Below are positions 1 through 7,862 of a stretch of 29,328 bases of DNA, piece by piece (position 1 is the stretch's first letter; the number at the start of each line of letters is the position of its first letter). Source of the stretch: an uncultured Campylobacter sp. (lineage in GTDB: Bacteria > Campylobacterota > Campylobacteria > Campylobacterales > Campylobacteraceae); NCBI RefSeq assembly GCF_938030785.1, contig NZ_CALHIK010000176.1:1-29328 (forward strand). The letters are read 5' to 3'. A program made the translations under genes and the position numbers. Below the pieces are notes generated by a model, which saw only the letters and a program-made list of their open reading frames with translations, did not search any database and was not told where the DNA came from.

Positions 1-36
1 AATTTACCCGGATTTATCGCCTTTTAGCGTCCTAAC

Positions 37-627
37 TCACAATCCTTGTTCGTCTAGGATTTTATATTTATCGCAACCGTCTTTATCTCCCAAATCGCAT
101 GCCTTGCCGAAATACTTTTTGGCTATTTTTTCGTCTCGTTTCACCCCTTGACCGTTGTGATATAAAATTCCGACATTAAAACAACCTTGTGCAATTTCAA
201 ATTCACAAGTTTTTGAAAATAACTCAGCTGCATTTTTGTAGTTTTGTTCCACACCTTGACCGTTAGTATACAAAACCCCAAGATTATAGCAGCTCATTTT
301 TTCTCCCATCTTACAAGCTTTTAAGAATAGTGCGCTTGCCTTTTTATAGTCTTGCATAGTTCCCCGTCCTTTTTCGTATAAAACTCCTAAGTTGTAGCAG
401 CCTGTTTCATCTCCTAATTCGCAAGCTTTGGAGAAAAAAATTCTAGCTTTTTCGTAATCTTGTTTTATGCCTAATCCTTTATTGTAAGCTACTCCTAGGT
501 TAAAACATCCTTGGCTAATCCTTCTATCGCAGGCATTTTGAAAAAAATTTATATCTGCGAGCTTTATATCCTCGCCCGCCGCAAACAAAACCATAGCGCA
601 GGCGAGCGCCGCGATTAATCTTTTCAT
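37..627 (-). CDS. Secreted Sel1-repeat, Hcp-like cysteine-rich protein
   Basis: A 196-residue protein with a signal peptide at about residues 1-18 followed by tandem Sel1/TPR-like repeats. The repeat period is exactly 36 residues. Each unit ends in a cysteine pair, at 33/41, 69/77, 105/113, 141/149 and 177/185, with cores such as CYNLGVLY. Paired cysteines within helix-turn-helix repeats are the hallmark of the Helicobacter cysteine-rich (Hcp) family, where they form a disulphide per repeat, so the protein is probably periplasmic or secreted. Hcp proteins bind peptidoglycan-like ligands and some bind penicillin; which applies here is not visible. The ATG is preceded by GGTAGGAG at good spacing. 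It faces away from the window edge and has no same-strand partner upstream. Confidence 0.9.
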   Translation of the reverse strand: MKRLIAALACAMVLFAAGEDIKLADINFFQNACDRRISQGCFNLGVAYNKGLGIKQDYEKARIFFSKACELGDETGCYNLGVLYEKGRGTMQDYKKASALFLKACKMGEKMSCYNLGVLYTNGQGVEQNYKNAAELFSKTCEFEIAQGCFNVGILYHNGQGVKRDEKIAKKYFGKACDLGDKDGCDKYKILDEQGL

Positions 628-657
628 AAATTTACTCCTACCAAAATTTTTATCGGT

Positions 658-665
658 ATTTTATA
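658..665 (-). promoter_or_regulatory. Possible -10 box for the Sel1-repeat gene
   Basis: Read on the minus strand, TATAAAAT lies about 30 bases upstream of the ATG at 627, with a GGTAGGAG ribosome site between them. Campylobacter promoters often lack a clear -35, so only the -10 is marked. The surroundings are AT-rich, which makes chance matches common. Confidence 0.4.
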
Positions 666-1146
666 AAATTTAGCATTAAAAAAAGGCAAATTTTCATTAA
701 AGGTTTGAAATTCGAGCAAGCCTGATTGTTGCCGAGTTTGCTCAAAATCGCACCGTAAAGAAAGCCGTCAAATTTAGTCTATTTAGGGTAAATTGAGCGC
801 CAGACGCCGCCGTAAAAACCCGTAAATTTGCTCGCTTGCACCCAGAAATTTGCCGCCAATAACCACGGAAAATTTGCCACGCATAAGATCGTATCGCTGC
901 TGCCATCATGTTTCCCTAAATCTTAGCGTAAAATTTCGCCGTAGCAATGCCGCAGCGACATAATCTCGTTGCCGCCACTATGCCGCGCCGCCCGCAGCGA
1001 TATTGCGCCGATATAATTTCATTGCCGTAGCCTCGTTGTCGCAGCTATAGTTTCGTTACGGTGTCGATAGAATTTCGCCACCGCCGATACTCTCATCGTC
1101 GCAGCAATGTCGCCTCGCTACCGCGCCCGTCGCAAAGTTTCAAATT
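666..1146. other. Gene-free stretch with degenerate GC-rich repeats
   Basis: About 480 bases with no credible ORF on either strand. The part from about 840 to 1135 is built from loosely repeating pieces of the type TCGTTGCCGCAGCxATA alternating with AATTTCGCC. I could find no protein domain in translations of it. Confidence 0.5.
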
Positions 1147-1713
1147 TTACTTTTTATCGTGGTTTTTAACCAGATACTCGATGATATTTACAGCATTATC
1201 GATGCCGCAATACGACGTGTCGATGCAGATATTGTAGTTGGCGGATGCGCCCCAGACTTGGTTGGTGTAGTATTGATGAAAACTCATCCTGCCCGCGTCG
1301 CTTTCCTCCATATATTCGCGCGCGTCGGCGTGGCCTTCCTTCTGCAATCGAGCGAGCTTAAACTCGTCGTTTGCGCGCAAAAACACGGTCAGCAGATCCG
1401 CCCGCCCGCGCAAGAAAAATCCCGCGCAGCGCCCGAGCACGATGACGTTGCCGCCCTCGACGATCTTTTGATAAATTCTAGCGATGCGGTCGCGCTTCTG
1501 CTCGTTGGCTAGCTCGCTGTGCGAGATCGCCTGAAGCAGCGTATTTACGGGCATTTCGTTGTAGAACTCATACATCTGCTCGAAGTATCCGAGCTCGTCT
1601 GCCTTGCGGAGCAGATCCGCCTTGGCTAGATATGTGTATCCCAGACGCTGCGCGAGCTTACGCGCCGTCTCGCGCCCGCCCGCGCCGGTCTGCCTGGCTA
1701 TAGAGATTATCAT
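1147..1713 (-). CDS. Cytidylate kinase-like family protein
   Basis: A 188-residue P-loop protein of the cytidylate-kinase-like family (Cytidylate_kin2 type). The N-terminus IISIARQTGAGGRETA is the family's modified nucleotide-binding loop. VIVLGRCAGFFL at about residues 90-101, followed by the L-x-V-F-L-R-A strand, is the second conserved block. The length fits the family (about 190-210 residues). True Cmk is larger and has an NMP-binding insert, so this is a paralogue of uncertain substrate rather than the housekeeping CMP kinase. The start is supported by AAGGAGAG just upstream. It lies 77 bases downstream of lrgB on the same strand and may be co-transcribed, although an inverted repeat sits in the gap. 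Confidence 0.85.
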   Translation of the reverse strand: MIISIARQTGAGGRETARKLAQRLGYTYLAKADLLRKADELGYFEQMYEFYNEMPVNTLLQAISHSELANEQKRDRIARIYQKIVEGGNVIVLGRCAGFFLRGRADLLTVFLRANDEFKLARLQKEGHADAREYMEESDAGRMSFHQYYTNQVWGASANYNICIDTSYCGIDNAVNIIEYLVKNHDKK

Positions 1714-1749
1714 GTTCTCTCCTTAGATAAAATTTTAAAATTTACGCCC

Positions 1750-1782
1750 TTTGCGGCGAGGGCAAAAGCGCGCTGCCGCAAA
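1750..1782 (-). terminator. Inverted repeat between lrgB and the kinase-like gene
   Basis: TTTGCGGC at 1750-1757 and GCCGCAAA at 1775-1782 are perfect 8-base arms around a 17-base loop. An alternative short stem, GCCCT/AGGGC, competes with it. There is no clear T-run after the stem on the minus strand, so this may be an attenuator or partial terminator rather than a full stop. Confidence 0.35.
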
Positions 1783-1790
1783 ACGCCTTT

Positions 1791-2483
1791 TTAAATAAAA
1801 TTTGCAAATATGCCAGCGCCGATGACGGTAAGAAGCCCCGTAACCGCCATCGCCAAAGAGGCCATCGCCCCCTCCACGTCGCCGATCTCAAGCGCGCGCG
1901 CCGTTCCCATCGCGTGGCTCGCGCATCCTAGGGCAATGCCCTTAGCCACCCCTTTTTTAATGCCGAAAATTTTAAGTAGCACCTCTCCAAATACGCTGCC
2001 GATGATGCCAGTAGCGATGATGCAGGCCACCGTCAGCGTCACGATGCCGCCCAAGCTCTCGCTGATACCCATACCGATAGGCGCGGTGACGGATTTTGGC
2101 AGCAGCGTAACGTAGAGGGTGTGATCGATTCCGAAGATCACCGCCATCGCGTAGATGCTACCGAGCCCCGCTATCACGCCGGCAAGCAGCCCCGCGCCGA
2201 TGGCTAGGAAGTTTCTTTTTAAAAGCGAGAGCTGCTCATATAGCGGCACGGCTAGACACACGGTGATCGGCGTTAAGAAAAAGCTGATGTGCGAGGCGCT
2301 GGCGTTAAATTTCTCATACGGAATTTTAAAAACCAAAAGCACGCAGACGGTAAGCACCGTGCCGATTAGAAGCGGATTGAAAATCGCTAGTCTGAAGCGC
2401 TTTTTTAGATAAAGCCCCGCGTGAAAGGACGCCAGGCACAAAAACACGCCGAAAAAGGCAGAATTTATTAGCGCTTCTTTCAT
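1791..2483 (-). CDS. lrgB: LrgB family membrane protein
   Basis: A 230-residue hydrophobic protein with about six or seven membrane spans, the usual size for LrgB/CidB/YohK. Family signatures are FNPLLIG near the N-terminus, TLLPKSVTAPIGMGISE in the middle and GCASHAMGTARALEIG towards the C-terminus. LrgB works with LrgA in the inner membrane. The pair was named for effects on murein hydrolase activity and lysis in Gram-positive bacteria, and some homologues transport pyruvate or glycolate; the substrate here is unknown. The start codon overlaps the lrgA stop as ATGA, so the two are translationally coupled. Confidence 0.9.
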   Translation of the reverse strand: MKEALINSAFFGVFLCLASFHAGLYLKKRFRLAIFNPLLIGTVLTVCVLLVFKIPYEKFNASASHISFFLTPITVCLAVPLYEQLSLLKRNFLAIGAGLLAGVIAGLGSIYAMAVIFGIDHTLYVTLLPKSVTAPIGMGISESLGGIVTLTVACIIATGIIGSVFGEVLLKIFGIKKGVAKGIALGCASHAMGTARALEIGDVEGAMASLAMAVTGLLTVIGAGIFANFI

Positions 2484-3298
2484 TTTTCATCCTCCGACAA
2501 GGCTTCGTGCTTTAGCATTTCATCTATGATCTCTCCTGCGTCCGCAGAGTCTGAGACGGCATCTATGTCCGCAGGCTCCGTAACGGCGCCGTCGCTCGCA
2601 AGACCCGCGATAGTATCGCCGCTAGCGCGGCTTGTGTCAGCACCTACGCTTGTAACGCCCGCAATAGTATCTGCGTTTGCGAAGCCGGTGGAGGTATCCG
2701 CGCTAGCGGAGCTTTTTATAACATCCGAGCTCGCGGAGCCTTTTAGGGCATCTGTACCCACAGGACCGCCGTCTGCGCCGTTTGGCACGCTTTTGTCGGC
2801 GGCGCTATCTGTGCCGCCTGCGAGGCCGTTCGAGATGCCGCCTATTGCGTTACCTATTACGTTATTGTCGCCGCTTGCGGCGATATCCGCAGGGGCGGCC
2901 GCCTCGGAGAATTCATTATGCGCCGCGGCGCATAGTTTGCGCTTGAGCCGATTAAGGGCGATTTTGTAAAAAATCTGCGTCACGGCGCCGCTCGCAGCGA
3001 TAACCGCGACGGTCGAGATCGCCGTGATCGCCAAGATCGCAAAGAAGCTCTCGCGCAGCTTATCGCCCGCGATGATGATGGCGGCGCCCGCGGGGATGAA
3101 AATCACCGGCATGATCTGCATAAAAAACGACACGGTTTCCCTGATTTGGGCCACTTTGATGAGCTTAAAAATAAGCGCTAGCAGCATGATGACAAGCCCG
3201 TAGATGCTGGCGGGGATCTTGACCGGGATGAGCGCGGCTAGGATCTCGGCGACGAAGGAGATGGCTAAAATGATGCTGAATTGAGTTAAATATTTCAA
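2480..3298 (-). CDS. lrgA: LrgA/CidA family protein with a long disordered C-terminal tail
   Basis: Residues 1-120 form a typical LrgA/CidA protein with four membrane spans: IPASIYGLVIMLLAL and MPVIFIPAGAAII match the family's iPgSxxGmxxLxxLL and FvPagVG blocks. I chose the TTG at 3298 because AAAGGG lies at the right distance and the LrgA domain starts here. The frame stays open upstream to a TTG at 3457, but that stretch has no ribosome site and unrelated composition. Residues 121-272 are odd: about 150 residues rich in Ala, Ser, Gly and Asp, with loosely repeated ADTIAG-type pieces, ending acidic. Ordinary LrgA proteins (about 120-140 residues) lack this. It overlaps lrgB by four bases. 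Confidence 0.8.
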   Translation of the reverse strand: MKYLTQFSIILAISFVAEILAALIPVKIPASIYGLVIMLLALIFKLIKVAQIRETVSFFMQIMPVIFIPAGAAIIIAGDKLRESFFAILAITAISTVAVIAASGAVTQIFYKIALNRLKRKLCAAAHNEFSEAAAPADIAASGDNNVIGNAIGGISNGLAGGTDSAADKSVPNGADGGPVGTDALKGSASSDVIKSSASADTSTGFANADTIAGVTSVGADTSRASGDTIAGLASDGAVTEPADIDAVSDSADAGEIIDEMLKHEALSEDEK

Positions 3299-3820
3299 AT
3301 TTTTCCCTTTAAAATTTAAAGTGAAATTTAGCACTTTGCAGTTAAAAGGGATATTAATCCTGCGGGCTTTGGGCGAAATTTTGCCGCTAAATTTGAAATT
3401 TTGATCGCAAGCTCGGGGCGGAATTTCATTTTTAAAATTTAAAATTTTAATCACCAAATCGCCGCCGCCTGAGTTAAATTTAATCGGATTTGAAATTTGG
3501 AGCCGCCGGTTAAGCTAGCAGCAAGCCGCTAGAATAAATGGAATTTTGATCGCGAGCTTCTGCGCGAAAGTTTTGCTTTCGGCTTTGGGCGCTAAAACAC
3601 GCCGATTGCACTTAAATTTTAAAATCTGTGTCGTGTAAATTTAGATACCCGCGCCGTTAAAATTCCATATCTCGCAACAATATAGCGCGCAGCGAAATTT
3701 AAAAAATCGCGGTGCAATCTAAAATCGCGACGCAGAGCAAAACTAAATAAAATTTCAAAATCTAAATTTTACCGCCGCCCCTTGAGCAAAAAAGTGCAGG
3801 CAAATCCCACGCACGAGCCC
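3299..3820. other. AT/AAATTT-rich intergenic stretch
   Basis: About 520 bases between lrgA and the next gene upstream. No ORF with a ribosome site was seen. It has many AAATTT words and a near-duplicate of AATTTTGATCGCxAGCT at about 3397 and 3542, with GGCTTTGGGCG also occurring at about 3366 and 3581. It probably carries the lrgAB promoter, but no box stands out. Confidence 0.4.
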
Positions 3821-4060
3821 CTACCCTAGCTCGATTTTGACGTCTAGAACCTTGCAGACTAGATCAAAAATTTCAATATCGACGTTGGGCGCGTATTCGT
3901 CCAAAACCGTGTAAACTTCGGCTCGCATATCCTCGTCGTGACCCGGATGCGAGCGCGAATACAGCTCGTCCGTGCGCCGCACGAGCGTAAGATTATCGAT
4001 ATCTCGCTCGCGCATCGCCTGCTTGAGCCGCTTTGAAATTTGCCATTTGAAATTTTGCAT
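3821..4060 (-). CDS. Small conserved-looking protein of unknown function
   Basis: A 79-residue soluble protein that I do not recognise. The ATG at 4060 is preferred over one 33 bases upstream because AAAGGATGG lies directly before it. The first half is basic and helical (KRLKQAMRERD, LVRRTDEL), with a layout that could be a small helix-turn-helix, and the second half is acidic. No cysteine motif, signal peptide or membrane segment is visible. It stands alone, with the esterase gene upstream on the same strand. A small XRE-like DNA-binding protein is possible but unproven. Confidence 0.6.
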   Translation of the reverse strand: MQNFKWQISKRLKQAMRERDIDNLTLVRRTDELYSRSHPGHDEDMRAEVYTVLDEYAPNVDIEIFDLVCKVLDVKIELG

Positions 4061-4213
4061 TTTCCATCCTTTAAATTTGCGCGATACTAGCAAAAAGGGC
4101 TTTAAAATTTAATTTCTTAAATCCGGCGACGCGTTTCGGCGCAATCAACGAGCCTGCGCCGCTCGGTCCTACGCTTGCAGTTTAGATCAAGGCTTTACCG
4201 GCTAAATAGAAGA

Positions 4214-5116
4214 TTATCTTTGCGTAAATAGCGCCAAATCTTGCAAAGCCAATGGGATTACTTCGCCGTGCGAAGCGCCTTCGTAGAGCCTAAACTCGCA
4301 AGAAAGCCCCCTTGCTTTTAAAATTTCAGCTAGATCGGCCGCTTTTAAAATTCCCGCTTTATCGGTTTTCCCTTTACGCATTTCACGCGAGCCGGCAACG
4401 AGCATTATGAATTTCGCTTTTAAATTTGATCTAAGCTTTCCCTCGTCTAGGGCATCTCTGATCAGCTGTGATTCTCCCCACCACAATGAAGGTGAGGCGA
4501 TAAAAAACTCGTCGAAAATCCCATCGTCGCGCAGCAAAGCATAAATCCCGAATAGCCCGCCAAAAGAATGTCCGAAGTAAATTTTATCGCTTTTTGCCGT
4601 AGAGTATTTTTTCTCCACGAGCGGAAATAGTTCATCTTTTACGAAATCGTAAAATTCTCCCGCACCGCCGCCGTTTGCATATTCTTCGCCGCTCGCAGCG
4701 GGCGTTAAATCTCTCGTGCGACGCTTAATATCATACGCTAGCGGGCTGTCGTATCCGATGCCTACTATAAGGACGGTTTTATTTAATTTAGACCCGGTTT
4801 CGACGTTTTCTTTCGCTATATTTGGATCTGCATAAATTTGCGCATAAGAGTTTAAAAGCATAGCAACTTGCGCGTTCGCATCAACCATAAAAACTACCCT
4901 ATCGTAGCGAGCGACATTTTTTTGGCGAGCTATAAAAATTTTATATTTTTCTCCGTTCTTGCTTTTTAGAATAAAATCGCTCACATTAAACATTTCGTGC
5001 GCAGCTCCACTTGCCTGCTCAATCTTTTGCGGCGGTTTTGCCCTCAGATCGCAAGCGAATAAGCATACTAAAAAGAGTGCGTCGAATACCACAAGGAAGT
5101 TTTTTAGGCTTACCAT
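4214..5116 (-). CDS. IroE/Cee-like siderophore trilactone esterase
   Basis: A 300-residue alpha/beta-hydrolase of the esterase D / Fes-IroE group. The nucleophile elbow is GHSFGG with Ser184, the ASPSLWW block follows at about 207-213, and a candidate catalytic His283 sits in EGASHGE. A hydrophobic N-terminus (about residues 6-22, possibly a lipoprotein Cys22) indicates export, so it should act in the periplasm. Campylobacter Cee is a periplasmic esterase that opens the trilactone of ferric enterobactin so that linear products can be used; this gene is a likely functional counterpart. It overlaps the TonB-dependent receptor gene by seven bases, a strong sign of joint expression and one substrate pathway. 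Confidence 0.82.
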   Translation of the reverse strand: MVSLKNFLVVFDALFLVCLFACDLRAKPPQKIEQASGAAHEMFNVSDFILKSKNGEKYKIFIARQKNVARYDRVVFMVDANAQVAMLLNSYAQIYADPNIAKENVETGSKLNKTVLIVGIGYDSPLAYDIKRRTRDLTPAASGEEYANGGGAGEFYDFVKDELFPLVEKKYSTAKSDKIYFGHSFGGLFGIYALLRDDGIFDEFFIASPSLWWGESQLIRDALDEGKLRSNLKAKFIMLVAGSREMRKGKTDKAGILKAADLAEILKARGLSCEFRLYEGASHGEVIPLALQDLALFTQR

Positions 5117-7233
5117 TTCGCGTTTACCTTAAACCAAAACCTCCTGCCCTCCTCGGGGTACCAATAGTAATTGCCGTCGTCTGCGAGACCCTCGTCGTAT
5201 CGGACGTTATCAAAGATATTGTAAGCGGTTAAATTTAGGCTCAGATTATCGTTTAAATCGTATTGTGCGCCCAAATCCGTAGTAAAAAGCTTTTTGTCGT
5301 TTTTGCTGACTCTATTGCCCGGACCGAATTGCACGCTTGTAAGCTCGCTTTCGTAATTAAGACCGATAAAGGTAGAAAGCGGAGCGATAGGCCTATAGCT
5401 AAGTGTCGCATGTGCGGCATGCTTCGGAGTAGCGGTCAGGGATTTGCCATCTAGCCTACTAAGATTGGTTTGACTAAATTTAACGGCGCCGTTTGGCGTA
5501 TAGATCGTAGGATCCCCGGTTTCGATCTCGGAGTGGCTATAGGTGTAGTTCGCCTTGAAATTTAGCTTTTTAGTAATATCGTAATCGCCACTCAGCTCAA
5601 CGCCGTAAACCTCGGCTCCTTCTATATTAAAATACGTTCCCCAACCAGGACAATTAACGCTCGGCGCGCCGGCGCAGCCTCCGTAAGCGGGAATCCTATT
5701 GATATTGCTGCCATCGGTATCTAAAATTTTATCTTTGAAGTCGTTTTTAAATAGCGTGATATTGCCGCGCAGATCGTCTGCATTGTCGTAATAAAGCCCG
5801 ATCTCGTAGGTCGTGCTTTTCTCGGGCTTTAAATCCTCGTTACCGAAATCTATAATTCTCCAGCCGCCCTGAATCGTGCCTACTTCGGGCGAAATTTGAT
5901 TGACGTCGGGAGTTTTATACCCGGTCGCGACGCCGCCTTTAAGCGTCCAAACGTCGCTTACGTTCAGTACCGCGTAGGCTCTGGGAGAGAAGTGGTTGCC
6001 GAAGTATTCGTTATGCGTGAGCCTGCCGCCGAGCGTTAAAAATAGCGTATTTTCCAAAATTTCAATCTCGTCCTCTAAAAATCCCGCATGCTCGTTCATA
6101 GAAAATCGCTGCGGAGAGCGTAAATTTTGCCTGCTCGCGTTTGAAACGATAAAAGTCGTTCGCACATCTTGCTTGCTAAAATCATAGCCGAAGGTAAGCG
6201 TATTTATACCGAGATAAATCGTAAATTTGGAATTAAAATTTCTATTTTTTACGATTGCGGGAGAAAGACTATCAAAAATGCTCGTACGGCGAGTCTTATC
6301 CCAAAAATAACTTATATCAGCACTTAAGCTCTCGAACTCACCCAAATATCCGACGCCGTGATTTTCTCTTTTATATTTATAGTGATTTAATCCACGCGCG
6401 TTGGGATAAACGGCGGTTTTACCAAGGGTCCTTGAATAATCATGATTTTGTCTTCCGGTTTGAAAGTAAAATTTATTATTTTCATCCGGCGTTAGCCAAA
6501 GTTTGGCGTTAGAATCCGATTTATCACTCTTCTGATAGCCTCCCTTATAGCCATCCTCGTCGCGCAGCTTTTTATATCCCCACAGCTGAAGTGCCGCATA
6601 CTGCCCGAAGGGAATATTGACGTAGGCTTCGCCCATCTTGCCGTCTCCGATACCTTCGTGATCTTGGATAGTTGTAGATATAGCAGCGCTTCCGCTAAAT
6701 TTAGAAAAATCCTTTTTCGTAATGATATTTATCACGCCGCCCACCGCGTCACTACCGTAAAGCGAGCTCATCGGCCCTCTGATGACCTCGATCCTCTCGA
6801 TCGCTCCGACAGGCGGGATAAAATTCGAGTTCATATCGCCCGCTCCGCCTTTTGGGTTCGCCGCCGCGGAACTTACACGTTTGCCGTCGATAAGCACAAG
6901 GGTTTGGGAGCTTTCCATTCCTCTGATGGATATCCCGCTTGCCGGGCCGTCATCGCCTGCAATAACGCTGACGCCCGGCATTTTATTCGCAATATCGTGT
7001 AGCGAATTGAATCTGCCGCTTGATATCTCTTTATTATCCAAGGTGGAGATGGAGGCCGGCGCCTGCCTGATATCTTGGCGAAAGCCGCTCGCGCTTACTA
7101 CGATCTCGCCAAGATTCGTGCTATTTGCGTCACTGCTTAGGCGCGAGCCTTCCATGCCGCATAAAATCGAAACGCTCGTGCATATCGATAATGCGATAAA
7201 TTTCGCCTTTTTAAAATACATATCTTTTCGCAT
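5110..7233 (-). CDS. TonB-dependent outer-membrane receptor, FepA/CirA/CfrA-like
   Basis: A 707-residue receptor with signal peptide (about 1-26), TonB box EIVVSA at about 43-48, plug domain about 55-175 (ISIRGMESSQTLVLIDGKRV; IERIEVIRGPMSSLYGSDAV; GGVINIITKK) and a C-terminal beta-barrel ending in aromatic FWFKVNAKW. A cysteine pair in a presumed outer loop (YGGCAGAPSVNCPGWG) resembles the catecholate receptors FepA, CirA and Campylobacter CfrA. Together with the overlapping esterase it points to uptake of ferric enterobactin or similar trilactone siderophores, likely made by other bacteria, since no biosynthesis genes are present. ATG start with AGAGGA upstream. Probably iron-repressed. Confidence 0.9.
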   Translation of the reverse strand: MRKDMYFKKAKFIALSICTSVSILCGMEGSRLSSDANSTNLGEIVVSASGFRQDIRQAPASISTLDNKEISSGRFNSLHDIANKMPGVSVIAGDDGPASGISIRGMESSQTLVLIDGKRVSSAAANPKGGAGDMNSNFIPPVGAIERIEVIRGPMSSLYGSDAVGGVINIITKKDFSKFSGSAAISTTIQDHEGIGDGKMGEAYVNIPFGQYAALQLWGYKKLRDEDGYKGGYQKSDKSDSNAKLWLTPDENNKFYFQTGRQNHDYSRTLGKTAVYPNARGLNHYKYKRENHGVGYLGEFESLSADISYFWDKTRRTSIFDSLSPAIVKNRNFNSKFTIYLGINTLTFGYDFSKQDVRTTFIVSNASRQNLRSPQRFSMNEHAGFLEDEIEILENTLFLTLGGRLTHNEYFGNHFSPRAYAVLNVSDVWTLKGGVATGYKTPDVNQISPEVGTIQGGWRIIDFGNEDLKPEKSTTYEIGLYYDNADDLRGNITLFKNDFKDKILDTDGSNINRIPAYGGCAGAPSVNCPGWGTYFNIEGAEVYGVELSGDYDITKKLNFKANYTYSHSEIETGDPTIYTPNGAVKFSQTNLSRLDGKSLTATPKHAAHATLSYRPIAPLSTFIGLNYESELTSVQFGPGNRVSKNDKKLFTTDLGAQYDLNDNLSLNLTAYNIFDNVRYDEGLADDGNYYWYPEEGRRFWFKVNAKW

Positions 7234-7265
7234 TTCTGTTCCTCTATTTTGAAATTTAATCGCGA

Positions 7266-7306
7266 ATTATAGCTCAAAGCGGATAAATTTAATATTAATT
7301 ATTAAA
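7266..7306 (-). promoter_or_regulatory. Promoter with Fur-box-like palindrome upstream of the receptor
   Basis: On the minus strand a TATAAT at 7266-7271 lies about 33 bases before the receptor start. The 19-base segment 7288-7306 reads TTTAATA-ATTAA-TATTAAA, perfect 7-base inverted arms with a 5-base spacer, placed over the -35 region. Size and position fit a Fur operator. Fur is the known repressor of Campylobacter siderophore receptors; assignment to Fur here is inference, and the background is very AT-rich. Confidence 0.5.
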
Positions 7307-7811
7307 GTATTTTTATAGAATTAAATTTGACTAATAATTCCCCATTCCATCGATATTTTTATAAAAATTATTTTAAATAAAGTACAACATATAATCAAGG
7401 AATCGCTCTAAATAAGTAAAATTTTGTAACGCTAATCCTTAATCATCAAGTTGTTTTGGAGAAATTTTGCACAGTTTTTGATTTTATCTGCTTTAAGAAT
7501 CATTTTCGCTTTTGTGGATGTGTATATTTAAACCATCGAAGGCATTTCAAGCGGCAAGGCAAAAATGGATTTTGCTCTATTGATTTCGCGTATCCTGTGG
7601 CTTGCGATAATCATATAGACAAGCATGAATTTAGTACACGATAGTTTTAACACGGTAACTTCGTATGAATAAATTCATCTACTAAGCAGCATAATTACTT
7701 CGGCGCAATTTAAAATTTTGAGTAGTTTAGATAGACGGATTTAAATTTAGAACAAAGAGTCGATTCAAATTTAAAATCCTGGCGCAAGAATACAAAGTAA
7801 GAAGAGAAATT
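7307..7811. other. Gene-free stretch upstream of the iron locus
   Basis: About 500 bases with no convincing gene. A 62-codon open frame at 7456-7644 on the plus strand begins with TTG, lacks a ribosome site and shows no recognisable domain. A plus-strand TATAAT at 7390-7395 could be a promoter for something not visible here, or chance. Confidence 0.4.
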
Positions 7812-7849
7812 TAATAAGACCCCGCAAATTTATCTTAAAATTTAGCGGG
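7812..7849 (-). terminator. Terminator after the TRAP transporter operon
   Basis: Just past the permease stop, minus strand, CCCGCTAAATTT and AAATTTGCGGG pair almost perfectly (one bulge) around a short loop, followed by TCTTATT. It is positioned as a Rho-independent terminator for the TAXI-permease operon. Confidence 0.6.
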
Positions 7850-7862
7850 ATCAAATTTGATT

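Noticed and set aside
706..730. tRNA-like TTCGA context (AAATTCGAGCAAG)
   Set aside because: No acceptor stem, anticodon arm or CCA could be fitted around it.
1159..1512. Plus-strand ORF antisense to the kinase-like gene (and similar long antisense ORFs over lrgB, lrgA, folP, tatB and rnr)
   Set aside because: They are mirror frames of clearly conserved genes, without ribosome sites or domains.
3299..3457. 53-residue N-terminal extension of LrgA from the TTG at 3457
   Set aside because: No ribosome site, composition of translated AAATTT words, and a well-placed AAAGGG before the TTG at 3298 where the family domain begins.
7456..7644. 62-codon plus-strand ORF in the gap upstream of the receptor gene
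   Set aside because: TTG start without a ribosome site, unusual residue content (many Phe, Cys, His) and no recognisable domain; most likely chance.
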